Origin: Bacteroidales bacterium
GTDB taxonomy: Bacteria > Bacteroidota > Bacteroidia > Bacteroidales > VadinHA17
DNA: 64,000 bases
Reading direction: 5' to 3'
Assembly (NCBI GenBank): GCA_025358455.1
Contig: JANYJP010000130.1
Span: forward strand, 1 to 64,000
The translations under genes were made by a program, and so were the position numbers. The stretch's first letter is position 1. Every line of letters begins with the position of its first letter. Positions 26,429 to 34,980 of the stretch are shown one piece after another. The notes beneath the pieces were generated by a model. It saw only the letters and a program-made list of their open reading frames with translations. It was not told the origin of the DNA and did no database searches.

Positions 26429-27287
26429 GCTTTGTACCTTTAATAATCCGGTCCCTGCTGTTTATATCTGCTATTAAGTGTATATCAGAATATTCAAAAG
26501 AACTTAATAATTTAACCATCTCACTACCCATAGCCTCATTTATTTCAAAATACAATCTGCCTCCGGGTATCAAAATCTTCTCTGCTATGTTTAAGATTGC
26601 CTTATAATAAACAAGTGGCTCGGAATCATCCACAAACAAGGCCAGATGTGGCTCAAATCCCAGAACATTTTTACTCATTAAAAGCTTTTCAGAATTACGT
26701 ACGTATGGCGGGTTACTTACAATAATCCCGGCCCGGCCGATAGTAGTATAATTAAAATTGAAAATATCACCTGTTATAAACCGAACATTTACTTTGTTCA
26801 GATGAGCATTATCCCTCGCGATAGTGAGCGCTTCTTCTGAGATATCAATACCGTTGATTATTGATCGCGGAATATTTGCTGCCAGTGCAATTGCAATACA
26901 CCCTGAGCCTGTTCCAAAATCAATAATTTCACCCTGAAAACCTTTGTTTTCGTTTATAATGAGATGAACAAGCTCTTCTGTTTCGGGACGTGGAATAAGT
27001 GTTGCATTGTTTAATTTGATTATACAATCATAAAATTCAGTTTCTCCCAGAATATATTGAACCGGTCTTCCTTTTTTAAGTTCATTGCAGATTTCTATTA
27101 TTTTTTCAGTTTGTTCACTTGTAACCACCTGCTCTGAATTTTGCAACTGATGCAACCTTGTAACTCCGGTAACAGTCTTGATAATAATATTGGAAAGAGC
27201 GCTTAACTCCTGTACCTGGTAGATTTCATCAAGTTCCTTAGCAAGATATAACCTGATATCTTTTATTGTTTGTATATTAACCCCCAT
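26421..27287 (-). CDS. prmC: peptide chain release factor N5-glutamine methyltransferase
   Basis: A 288-residue SAM-dependent enzyme that methylates the glutamine of the GGQ motif in RF1 and RF2, raising termination efficiency. The N-terminal helical domain binds the release factor. The catalytic domain has the SAM-binding IIDFGTGSGCIAIALA loop, the Asp in INGIDISEEAL, and the NPPYV substrate motif (VSNPPYVRN). Its substrate prfB is encoded about 12 kb away. It is divergent from ribD with only 26 nt between starts, and recX follows in the same unit. Confidence 0.95.
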   Translation of the reverse strand: MGVNIQTIKDIRLYLAKELDEIYQVQELSALSNIIIKTVTGVTRLHQLQNSEQVVTSEQTEKIIEICNELKKGRPVQYILGETEFYDCIIKLNNATLIPRPETEELVHLIINENKGFQGEIIDFGTGSGCIAIALAANIPRSIINGIDISEEALTIARDNAHLNKVNVRFITGDIFNFNYTTIGRAGIIVSNPPYVRNSEKLLMSKNVLGFEPHLALFVDDSEPLVYYKAILNIAEKILIPGGRLYFEINEAMGSEMVKLLSSFEYSDIHLIADINSRDRIIKGTKHV

Positions 27288-27291
27288 AAGT

Positions 27292-27299
27292 CAAATTTA
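27292..27299 (-). promoter_or_regulatory. -7 element TAAATTTG before prmC
   Basis: An exact TAnnTTTG match on the minus strand, only 4 nt upstream of the prmC ATG. If it is used, the transcript would start at or very near the start codon (leaderless). Confidence 0.4.
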
Positions 27300-27313
27300 G
27301 TGTTTTCAGCGAA

Positions 27314-28393
27314 ATGAAAGAAAGTGACGACAATAAATTCATAAGAAGATGTCTGGAGCTGGCTGCAAAGGCTGAAGGAATGACTTATCCTAACCCTCTT
27401 GTAGGTTCGGTTATTGTGCATGATGGAAAAATCATTGGTGAGGGCTATCATCTTAGAGCAGGGGGTCCGCATGCGGAAGTAAATGCCATAAACTCGGTTC
27501 TGTCTAAAGATAAATTAAAACAATCAACACTTTACGTAAACCTTGAGCCCTGTTCTCATTTCGGGAAAACACCCCCATGCGCAGATTTCATAATATCTAA
27601 TTCAATACCAAGGGTAGTGGTTGGCACACTTGATACGAGCGATAAAGTATCAGGAAGGGGAGTGGCTAAACTAAGGTCTGCCGGCTGTGAAGTTATTGTC
27701 GGAATAAGTGAGAATGAATGCAGGAGACTTAACAGGAGGTTTTTTACATTCAATGAGAAAAAGCGGCCATACATAACATTGAAATGGGCGCAGAGTGCTG
27801 ACGGATACCTTGATATTGTGCGACCGGCAAAATTTGAACCCGTACCTAACTGGATATCAGGAAAGCCGGAAAGGATCCTGGTGCATAAATGGAGAGCATC
27901 TGAACAGGCTATCCTGGTTGGTGCCGGGACTGTCAGAGCTGATAATCCAAAACTTAATGTGAGAGAGTGGAAGGGAAATAATCCTATACGAATAATCCTT
28001 AGCAGTTCAGGTATTATTGACAACCGATTAACAGCAAATGAGAAAGATAACACAGTTATTCTTTTTACAAATAATATGGATTCGAACTTCCCCGGGGCGG
28101 TAAAAGTTAAACTAACCAGTGAAAAACCTGCTTCAGAACAAATAATTGAATATCTTCATCTGGCAGGTATTCAGTCACTCTTTATTGAAGGAGGTGCAAA
28201 AGTCCTTACACAATTCATTTCAAATGGGTTGTGGGATGAGGCGAGGATTTTTAAAGGTGTAAATTATTTTAAAGATGGGATAATAGCCCCGGTAATAAAT
28301 GGCACGCTATTATCCGTTACAAAGTTCAGTGGAAGTTCACTTGAAATTTATTTAAAAGTTGAAAGTCAGGCCCATCGGAATTTTGAAAATTAA
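27314..28393 (+). CDS. ribD: bifunctional riboflavin deaminase/reductase
   Basis: A 359-residue enzyme for the second and third steps of riboflavin synthesis. The N-terminal deaminase domain has the zinc site (GGPHAEVNAI with His/Glu, then LEPCSHFGKTPPCADFI with two Cys) and the TYPNPLVGSVIV motif. The C-terminal reductase domain (about 150-359) has KRPYITLKWAQSADGYL, the NADPH-binding ILVGAGTVRADNPKLNVR and IEGGAKVLTQFI. Length and order are typical. No FMN riboswitch is visible: only 26 nt separate it from prmC. Confidence 0.95.
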   Translation: MKESDDNKFIRRCLELAAKAEGMTYPNPLVGSVIVHDGKIIGEGYHLRAGGPHAEVNAINSVLSKDKLKQSTLYVNLEPCSHFGKTPPCADFIISNSIPRVVVGTLDTSDKVSGRGVAKLRSAGCEVIVGISENECRRLNRRFFTFNEKKRPYITLKWAQSADGYLDIVRPAKFEPVPNWISGKPERILVHKWRASEQAILVGAGTVRADNPKLNVREWKGNNPIRIILSSSGIIDNRLTANEKDNTVILFTNNMDSNFPGAVKVKLTSEKPASEQIIEYLHLAGIQSLFIEGGAKVLTQFISNGLWDEARIFKGVNYFKDGIIAPVINGTLLSVTKFSGSSLEIYLKVESQAHRNFEN

Positions 28394-28411
28394 AAAAAAG
28401 TTATAAATTTG
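28382..28411 (+). promoter_or_regulatory. promoter of the TPR-caspase gene
   Basis: TTTG at 28382-28385, then 18 nt, then TAAATTTG at 28404-28411, fits the Bacteroidota -33/-7 pattern. The -7 element covers an upstream TTG start (28409), which supports the ATG at 28448. Confidence 0.65.
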
Positions 28412-28447
28412 ATAGTTTGTCAGGGTAATAAACTTAACTCAAGAGGT

Positions 28448-30784
28448 ATGAAAAAGCAAATATTTTTAATGGCAATCATTATCGCCCTCGTATCGGTATC
28501 TACTTTCGGGCAGAATGCCAGAAAGTATTTTAAAGCAGGTTCTGAGTTTTTTGATGGAATGAAGTATGAGGACGCTATAGTACAATATACCAGCGCAATA
28601 GGTCTCGATCCATCCAATACGGATTATTACTATGCACGAGGGCAGGCTTATGAGAAACTGTTAAAATATGATGAGGCCAAAGCAGATTATGAAAAGGTTT
28701 TAGTTTTTGACGCGAAAAATGTGGATGCAATTATCAGCATGGGTGTGATCGCGAATAAAACCGGCAAATTTGAAGAAGCTTTGAAAATTCTTAACCATGC
28801 CTCTAACATTGATAAACGAAACTCTAAAATTTATCCTGAGAAAGTAGTTACCCTTCTTGGTCTCGAAAAGTATAATCAGGCTCTTAAGGTTTCAGATACT
28901 GCAATAATAATAAAGGATACGCCTATGGATTATTATTACCGTGGTGTAATTTACAGAAAACTCGGTAACGACGTCCTTGCAAAAAAAGAGTTGGAAAAAT
29001 CTATTTCAAAAGATAAGAAACTTGTTGAACCACGACTTGAGCTTGCTGAGCTGCTCATTCCCACTAACGCTCAGGAAGCAATGAACCAGTGCAATGAGGT
29101 AATTAAAAACAATGACCGCAATACTCTCGCCTATCTGATGAGAAGTAAAGTATATAAGAAAAACCTTGATTACCCCAATGCAATTAATGACATATCAAAA
29201 AATATCATGATCGATCCTGCAAATCCGTCATTTTATTTTGCAAGGGGAATCTGCTACCAGGAATTTAACCAGCATCCAAATGCGATTAACGATTTATCAA
29301 AATATATTTCACTTAAAAAGGATGACCCGGATGGTTATTTTGCCAGAGCAAAATCGTATGAAGAAATTATGAATTTTGACAAAGCAATGGCAGACTATAA
29401 TAAGATTACCTTACTCTCAGAGTTCGATATGAAGGCCCGTAAAATGTTGAAAGATGCTCAGATAAGACTTTATGAACTGAACAGAGAAACAGTGCCTCCG
29501 GAAATAGCAATTTTAAATCCCCTTCCTGTAATAGATACTCTCGAAATCAAAGGCGACCTGACAACAGTTCTTATCTCAGGCAAGATTAAGGAAAAAAGCA
29601 AGCTAAAAAGCTTCATGATAAACAACGAAGCTGTTATTACTGCAGAGAAAAACGGGGAATATGACTTTATAGCGAATGTCACAGTTAGCGGCATTAACAA
29701 AATTACACTAACTGCAAAGGATGATTATGATAACGAAAAGGTACTGAGCTATTCACTTAAACGTACCGAAATAATCCCGCCAAAGATCAGCATTATAGCC
29801 CCTTATTCAACTGATGACGGTCAGGTATTTCTTGATACGTCTACACCTAATATTGCTATTCAGGGAAGGATTACTGATGACAGTAAGATTAAGTCAATAA
29901 CTATCGGTAATGTTACTGCAAGTTACGACCCTAATTCATTGAATCCTGCATTTACTGCCAACCTGGATGTGTCAAACCTGGCCAGGTTTACTATTATTGC
30001 CGAGGATATTTACGGAAATCGTCAGGAATCGGAGTTCAGGTTTAACAGAGACGGTGCAGAAATTGTAGCCAACAACCCTATGGGAAGAACATGGGTAGTA
30101 TTTATTGAAAACTCAAGTTATGAAAATTTTGCCAGCCTTGATGGCCCAATAAAAGATGTAAGCAACATTCAGCGGTCTCTTGCTAATTACCAGATACATA
30201 ATGTTATACATAAGAAAGACATGACCAAGACCGAGATGGAGAAATATTTTAATATTGAGCTTCGCGACCAGGTTAAGAAAAATCAGGTTAAATCTTTATT
30301 GGTATGGTATGCCGGTCATGGTAAATTTATAAACGACATTGGTTACTGGATCCCTGTTGATGCAAAGAGGGATGACGAGTTTACCTATTTCAACATAAAC
30401 GCTCTTAAAGCCGGGTTACAAGGCTATGGTGATGTAGTTGTTCATACTCTTGTAGTTTCCGATGCATGTGAATCAGGACCAGGATTTTATACTGCAATGC
30501 GTACTGCTAACGCAGCTCCTAGTTGCGATAACAGGCTGGTGGCAGGTGCTAAATCAGCGCAGGTATTCTCCTCTGCAGGCAGTGAATTGGCAGCAGATAA
30601 TTCTAAATTCACATCAACTTTCGCTAACATATTATTAAATAATAAGAATGCATGCATCCCAATTGAAACTATCGTTAAGTCAGTGACTGCTGCCGTTATC
30701 ACTGATAAGGGGCAAAAACCAAAATTTGGAAATATACAAGGGATGGACTATGCGGAGGGAACTTTCTTCTTTATAGCAAAATAA
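28448..30784 (+). CDS. TPR-caspase (peptidase C14) protein
   Basis: 778 residues from the ATG at 28448, which gives a clean signal peptide (MKKQIFLMAIIIALVSVSTFGQ). A TTG at 28409 lies inside the promoter. Residues about 25-355 are a run of roughly eight to nine tetratricopeptide repeats (YARGQAYEKLLKYDEAKADYEK and similar). Two immunoglobulin-like stretches (about 360-520) follow, then a caspase-fold domain (about 550-778). The His-Cys dyad is intact: His624 in WYAGHGKF and Cys674 in VVSDACESG. So it looks like an active exported cysteine peptidase with protein-binding repeats. The target is unknown. The propeller-SpoIIE gene starts 6 nt downstream, suggesting a joint function. Confidence 0.88.
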   Translation: MKKQIFLMAIIIALVSVSTFGQNARKYFKAGSEFFDGMKYEDAIVQYTSAIGLDPSNTDYYYARGQAYEKLLKYDEAKADYEKVLVFDAKNVDAIISMGVIANKTGKFEEALKILNHASNIDKRNSKIYPEKVVTLLGLEKYNQALKVSDTAIIIKDTPMDYYYRGVIYRKLGNDVLAKKELEKSISKDKKLVEPRLELAELLIPTNAQEAMNQCNEVIKNNDRNTLAYLMRSKVYKKNLDYPNAINDISKNIMIDPANPSFYFARGICYQEFNQHPNAINDLSKYISLKKDDPDGYFARAKSYEEIMNFDKAMADYNKITLLSEFDMKARKMLKDAQIRLYELNRETVPPEIAILNPLPVIDTLEIKGDLTTVLISGKIKEKSKLKSFMINNEAVITAEKNGEYDFIANVTVSGINKITLTAKDDYDNEKVLSYSLKRTEIIPPKISIIAPYSTDDGQVFLDTSTPNIAIQGRITDDSKIKSITIGNVTASYDPNSLNPAFTANLDVSNLARFTIIAEDIYGNRQESEFRFNRDGAEIVANNPMGRTWVVFIENSSYENFASLDGPIKDVSNIQRSLANYQIHNVIHKKDMTKTEMEKYFNIELRDQVKKNQVKSLLVWYAGHGKFINDIGYWIPVDAKRDDEFTYFNINALKAGLQGYGDVVVHTLVVSDACESGPGFYTAMRTANAAPSCDNRLVAGAKSAQVFSSAGSELAADNSKFTSTFANILLNNKNACIPIETIVKSVTAAVITDKGQKPKFGNIQGMDYAEGTFFFIAK

Positions 30785-30790
30785 GAATAT

Positions 30791-33700
30791 ATGTCAGTCA
30801 TACAAGCCATTAAACGCCAGATAAAATATTTTATCTGGCTTGTGCTTTTTTTGCCTGTTGCAGTTCTTCCGGTAAAAGCGCAAAAATATTTTTTTGATAA
30901 TTACAGTATCAACCAGGGGTTGAGCGAGCAGAAAGTCTATACCCTGCTGCAGGATTCAAAAGATTATATCTGGCTTGGAACTGCCAATGGATTATCGCGT
31001 TTCGATGGGAATAAATTTGAGAATTTCACCTCCCGTGATAGTCTTGCCACAGGCGGAGTTAAGTGTATTATTGAAGATTCATTGGGTTTTATATGGTTCG
31101 GTCATCTGAACGGAGGCATCTCAAGATATGATGGCCGTAAGTTTGAACGCATAGCCATTGATTCATTAACGGTAGCAGGCGACATAACGGGCATAGCCCA
31201 GATTAAAGATAAAATCTGGTTTACATCTCAATATAGCGGCGCTGTTCAGTCTGACTTCCCTGTAAAAAACATTAAGCATATTAAAGTAAAACAATTCAAA
31301 GGGAAAGATGGCCTGAGCGACCAGGTATTTGGGGCTGCAGTAACCCGTGACAGGTCATTTATCTGTATTGCTGACGTTGGTTTGAGGCGATATAATGCAG
31401 AGGAGAAAAAGTTTGAAATATACAGGATGCCACATATGACCACTTATTTTCAATCAACATGTCTTAAGGAAGACAAAGAAGGAAATATCTGGTTCGGAAC
31501 CTATAACGGAGGTATCTATAAATATATTATGGCAGAAAGCAGGATGGAGGTAATTGATCTCCCTAAAGCAGGTGTGCCAACCAACTGGGTGTCATGCCTG
31601 ACTGAGGACAGTAAAGGCAGGATGTGGGTTGGAACCTGGGGAGCCGGAATTGCTGTTTTTGACCATGGCAACCTTCAGAAGTTTGATACGGCTAACGGAT
31701 TAAAAGCTGTCAAAATATTTGATATTATTGAAGATGTGGAGGGTAATATCCTTATTGCAGATCAGAATAACGGACTTACCATATTTAAAGGTGATGCTTT
31801 TGTAACAATAAACGAGAAAGAGATACTGCCTGATCCAAATGTTAATGCAATATTCCAGGATAAGAAAGGTGATATGTGGTTCGGTACAAACGCCGGAATT
31901 TCACATTATTATACCAACTCAGCCCAAAAACCTGATATTTTTAATCATGCAAAAAACTCAATTTACGAAGACATAAGGTTCTTAAAAGCAGATAAGGAAG
32001 GAAATTTATGGATTGGAGCAAATGAAGGAGGTGTCATTCTTTATAACATGAAGACTTCCAAATTTGAAGTTCAGCCTTATATTAATTCAATTCTTTACAA
32101 AGACGGGCAGGTAAAAGCTCTTGAAATTGACCGGCAGAATAATCTCTGGATAGGAACAAACGAAGGCGTTGCAGTCGGTACAATTAATGATCAGAATTTT
32201 AAGAGATATACTCTGTTGGATAGCCTTACTATATTCGGAATAACTTCCCTGTACTGCGATCCGAACGGCGATATGTGGATAGGAACTGAACCAAAGGGAG
32301 GCAAACCTGTACTCATTAAGTACAACGCATCTAAAAAAGAATTCAAACCGGTCTCCGCCATTCGGGAAGTTGCTCCAAAGACCATGGTTATGGATGGGAA
32401 AGGCATTTTATGGATTGGAACCGGCGAGGGATTAATAGGATTCAGAAATGATTCTATAATATTTAACCTTACCCGGAATGACGGACTGCTTTCAAATAAT
32501 ATAAACCTTCTGACTATCGGTAAAGACGGAAGTATTTACATAGGCACAAACAATGGTCTGAACAGATACTTCCCTGGAAATAAGCAGATCTTTTCCTATA
32601 CCGAACGAAATGGATTTACAGGAATAGAGGCTAAACCAAATGCTGTTTTTCAAAGTTCTGAAGGCGATTTATGGTTTGGCACTGCAAACGGAGCAACACG
32701 TCTCAGACCTGAAAACACCTCGGTTGATGGTCTCGAACCGCTGACACATATAATGGGAATACGCGTTAACTATAAGCCCCGTGAAATGGTTGCAGGAATG
32801 AAGCTTAATTTCAGGGAACGCTCCATATTATTTGACTATTACAGCATATGCTTAACCAATCCGGATGTTGTTAAGTATAAGGTTAAACTTGAGGGGGCAG
32901 ATAAAGACTGGCAACCTGTTACAAATCAGACCAGGGCAATATATTCAGCCCTGCCGTCAGGAAAGTATACATTTATGGTTCTTGCGAGAAACAGCCATGG
33001 CGTTTGGAACAGTAAACCGGTAACATACAGTTTTATTATAATGCCTCCCTTTTACCGGACCTGGTGGTTCATTCTGATCTCGGTGGTGATTATTGTTGTT
33101 ATAGTTGTATTGTATATCCGTGTCAGGGAACAAAATCTTGTAAAAGAGAAGATAATTCTTGAGGAAAAGGTTAAAGAAAGAACAGCTGAGGTTGTACAAA
33201 AGAGCATGGAGATTGAAGAGAAAAACAGGGACATAACTGCGAGTATAAGATATGCAGAGAGAATTCAGCGTGCCATGTTGCCCCGTGAAGATACATTTCA
33301 TGATACATTTGTGCTTTTCATGCCTAAGGACATCGTGAGTGGTGACTTTTACTGGATGTACGATAACGGTGACCATCAATTCATTGCTGTTTGCGACTGT
33401 ACCGGACATGGAGTTCCCGGAGCATTTATGTCAATTATCGGGCATAATTCACTGAACAAAGTTGTAAGGGAATATGGTATAACCCGTCCATCTGCAATCC
33501 TCGATCAACTCAATTGTGAAGTATTGAAAGCTCTGATGCAGCGAAATGAAGAGACAATAAATGATGGTATGGATATGACTCTTATTGCTTTTGACAGGAA
33601 GAAATTTTCACTTGATTTTGCCGGAGCTTATAACCCATTGTATGTTGTAAGAAAAGGCGAAGTTTTCGTATATAAGGGTGACCGGTTTCCCATCGGGATG

Positions 33701-33979
33701 ACAGCAATCGGAGGTAAAAAGAACTTCTCAAACCAGAGTGTTGATATACAGCCAGGCGACATGATCTATATGTGCTCTGATGGTTATGCAGATCAATTCG
33801 GATCGTCCAAAGTAAAGAAGTATAAGTCGGGGAATGTGAAGAAATTATTGTCAGAGATATGGGATCTTCCGGTAAAGGAGCAGCGTGACAGGCTTAAAAA
33901 GGAAATTCTTGACTGGAAAGGCGATCTTCAGCAGGTTGATGATATAATGTTTATAGGGACAAAGATTCCGGAAAATTAG
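30791..33979 (+). CDS. two-component-type beta-propeller sensor with SpoIIE (PP2C) phosphatase output
   Basis: A 1062-residue inner-membrane receptor. After a signal/anchor (about 11-30) come about twelve propeller repeats of the Reg_prop kind (IWLGTANGLSRFDG, IWFGTYNGGIYKY and similar), making a large periplasmic propeller. A Y_Y_Y domain (about 660-745), one membrane helix (about 757-777) and a coiled coil (about 785-825) follow. The C-terminus is a SpoIIE/PP2C-like serine phosphatase (about 835-1060) with metal-binding acidic motifs DCTGHGVPGAF, CSDGYADQFG and VDDIMFIGT. Such hybrids usually end in a histidine kinase; here the output is a phosphatase, probably acting on an anti-sigma antagonist or similar. 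It is 6 nt after the caspase gene. Its stop overlaps the convergent LOG gene's stop by 4 nt. Confidence 0.9.
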   Translation: MSVIQAIKRQIKYFIWLVLFLPVAVLPVKAQKYFFDNYSINQGLSEQKVYTLLQDSKDYIWLGTANGLSRFDGNKFENFTSRDSLATGGVKCIIEDSLGFIWFGHLNGGISRYDGRKFERIAIDSLTVAGDITGIAQIKDKIWFTSQYSGAVQSDFPVKNIKHIKVKQFKGKDGLSDQVFGAAVTRDRSFICIADVGLRRYNAEEKKFEIYRMPHMTTYFQSTCLKEDKEGNIWFGTYNGGIYKYIMAESRMEVIDLPKAGVPTNWVSCLTEDSKGRMWVGTWGAGIAVFDHGNLQKFDTANGLKAVKIFDIIEDVEGNILIADQNNGLTIFKGDAFVTINEKEILPDPNVNAIFQDKKGDMWFGTNAGISHYYTNSAQKPDIFNHAKNSIYEDIRFLKADKEGNLWIGANEGGVILYNMKTSKFEVQPYINSILYKDGQVKALEIDRQNNLWIGTNEGVAVGTINDQNFKRYTLLDSLTIFGITSLYCDPNGDMWIGTEPKGGKPVLIKYNASKKEFKPVSAIREVAPKTMVMDGKGILWIGTGEGLIGFRNDSIIFNLTRNDGLLSNNINLLTIGKDGSIYIGTNNGLNRYFPGNKQIFSYTERNGFTGIEAKPNAVFQSSEGDLWFGTANGATRLRPENTSVDGLEPLTHIMGIRVNYKPREMVAGMKLNFRERSILFDYYSICLTNPDVVKYKVKLEGADKDWQPVTNQTRAIYSALPSGKYTFMVLARNSHGVWNSKPVTYSFIIMPPFYRTWWFILISVVIIVVIVVLYIRVREQNLVKEKIILEEKVKERTAEVVQKSMEIEEKNRDITASIRYAERIQRAMLPREDTFHDTFVLFMPKDIVSGDFYWMYDNGDHQFIAVCDCTGHGVPGAFMSIIGHNSLNKVVREYGITRPSAILDQLNCEVLKALMQRNEETINDGMDMTLIAFDRKKFSLDFAGAYNPLYVVRKGEVFVYKGDRFPIGMTAIGGKKNFSNQSVDIQPGDMIYMCSDGYADQFGSSKVKKYKSGNVKKLLSEIWDLPVKEQRDRLKKEILDWKGDLQQVDDIMFIGTKIPEN

Positions 33980-34551
33980 ATTTTTGCAATTTTCCGCCAT
34001 TCTTCATTACCGCGGTTCTTATTTCCGAGTGCATTAATAACTTCTTCAGGAGTATCTACAATTTCCCAGATACCCTTATGTTCTAATCGCAGGAATTGAC
34101 TATTTATCATATTTTCAAGAAATTCGAGCAGCGAATTGTAATATCCCAGAGTATTTAGAATTATAATAGGGCCATCAAAAAGGCTCAGTTGTTTTAATGT
34201 GATTGCTTCGGTTAGTTCCTCAAGAGTTCCGACACCTCCGGGCAGAGCAACAACAGCTCCAGACATGGCAAACATCTTCTTTTTTCTTTCGCCCATATCG
34301 GAGGTTATTATCATGTCCTTTACGCTCGAATGATCCCATCCCTCGTCCTTCATAAAGGATGGTATTACGCCGGTGATTTTACCACCATGTTCAATTACCG
34401 CATCAGCGAGTTTGCCCATGAGTCCAATACCACCACCTCCGTATACAACATCGATTTTGGCTCTGGCAAGCAGTATTCCGAGATTTGAAGCTGCAGTTGC
34501 ATATTCACTGTTTATCCTGCTGCTGGATGAGGCAAAAACACAAATTGTCAT
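33976..34551 (-). CDS. LOG family protein (nucleoside 5'-monophosphate phosphoribohydrolase)
   Basis: A 191-residue Rossmann-type enzyme of the LOG/TIGR00730 family. It has GGGGIGLMGKLADA near the N-terminus and the catalytic PGGVGTLEELTEA motif in the middle. Plant and bacterial members release cytokinin bases from their nucleotide forms or act as AMP/GMP nucleosidases. Which one applies here cannot be told from sequence. It is convergent with the SpoIIE sensor gene (4-nt overlap of stops), and the trxA terminator lies between its start and trxA. Confidence 0.9.
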   Translation of the reverse strand: MTICVFASSSSRINSEYATAASNLGILLARAKIDVVYGGGGIGLMGKLADAVIEHGGKITGVIPSFMKDEGWDHSSVKDMIITSDMGERKKKMFAMSGAVVALPGGVGTLEELTEAITLKQLSLFDGPIIILNTLGYYNSLLEFLENMINSQFLRLEHKGIWEIVDTPEEVINALGNKNRGNEEWRKIAKI

Positions 34552-34560
34552 ATAGCATTA

Positions 34561-34593
34561 TTAAAAAGGCCGTTACAGATAAACCGAACGGCC
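34561..34593 (-). terminator. intrinsic terminator of trxA
   Basis: A perfect 7-bp stem, GGCCGTT at 34568-34574 with AACGGCC at 34587-34593, is followed on the minus strand by TTTTT. It lies 20 nt downstream of the trxA stop. Confidence 0.85.
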
Positions 34594-34613
34594 ATATTAT
34601 GTAAATTTATTTT

Positions 34614-34931
34614 TTAGATAAGGGCATTAAGTTTTGCCACAAAGTTATTCTTTGGAACAGCGCCTACCTGCTTGTCAGCCACTTTACCATCCTTGAAGAA
34701 AAGGATTGTTGGTATGTTCCTGATCCCGTATTTTGCTGCAACCGCGGGGCTGTTGTCTACATCACATTTTACAACAGTTGCTTTTCCAGAAAATTCGTTC
34801 GATATTTCTTCAATAATAGGTGCAATTATCCTGCACGGGCCACACCATTCAGCCCAGAAATCGACGAGAACCGGTTTGTCTGATTTGATTACCAGATCAT
34901 CGAAGTTTCCATCATTTACTTCTAATGCCAT
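34614..34931 (-). CDS. trxA: thioredoxin
   Basis: 105 residues from the ATG at 34931; an upstream start at 34961 would add ten residues outside the family's usual N-terminus. It is a classic cytoplasmic thioredoxin: FWAEWCGPCRIIAPII carries the redox-active WCGPC, the buried Asp is in LVDFWAEW, and the cis-proline loop is NIPTILFF. It reduces disulfides of ribonucleotide reductase and other partners. It has its own -7 element (34972-34979) next to the dnaE stop, and its own terminator. Confidence 0.97.
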   Translation of the reverse strand: MALEVNDGNFDDLVIKSDKPVLVDFWAEWCGPCRIIAPIIEEISNEFSGKATVVKCDVDNSPAVAAKYGIRNIPTILFFKDGKVADKQVGAVPKNNFVAKLNALI

Positions 34932-34971
34932 AATTATTAAGATTTTAAGAATTTGCCACAATTGTTCGTCG

Positions 34972-34979
34972 CAAAGATA
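34972..34979 (-). promoter_or_regulatory. -7 element TATCTTTG of trxA
   Basis: An exact TAnnTTTG match on the minus strand, 40 nt before the trxA ATG, in the gap between dnaE and trxA. Confidence 0.6.
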
Positions 34980-34980
34980 A

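Noticed and set aside
28448-33979. Calling the caspase-SpoIIE pair a phage-defence system
   Set aside because: No defence genes are nearby, the caspase is exported rather than cytoplasmic, and a defence role is not supported by the sequence.
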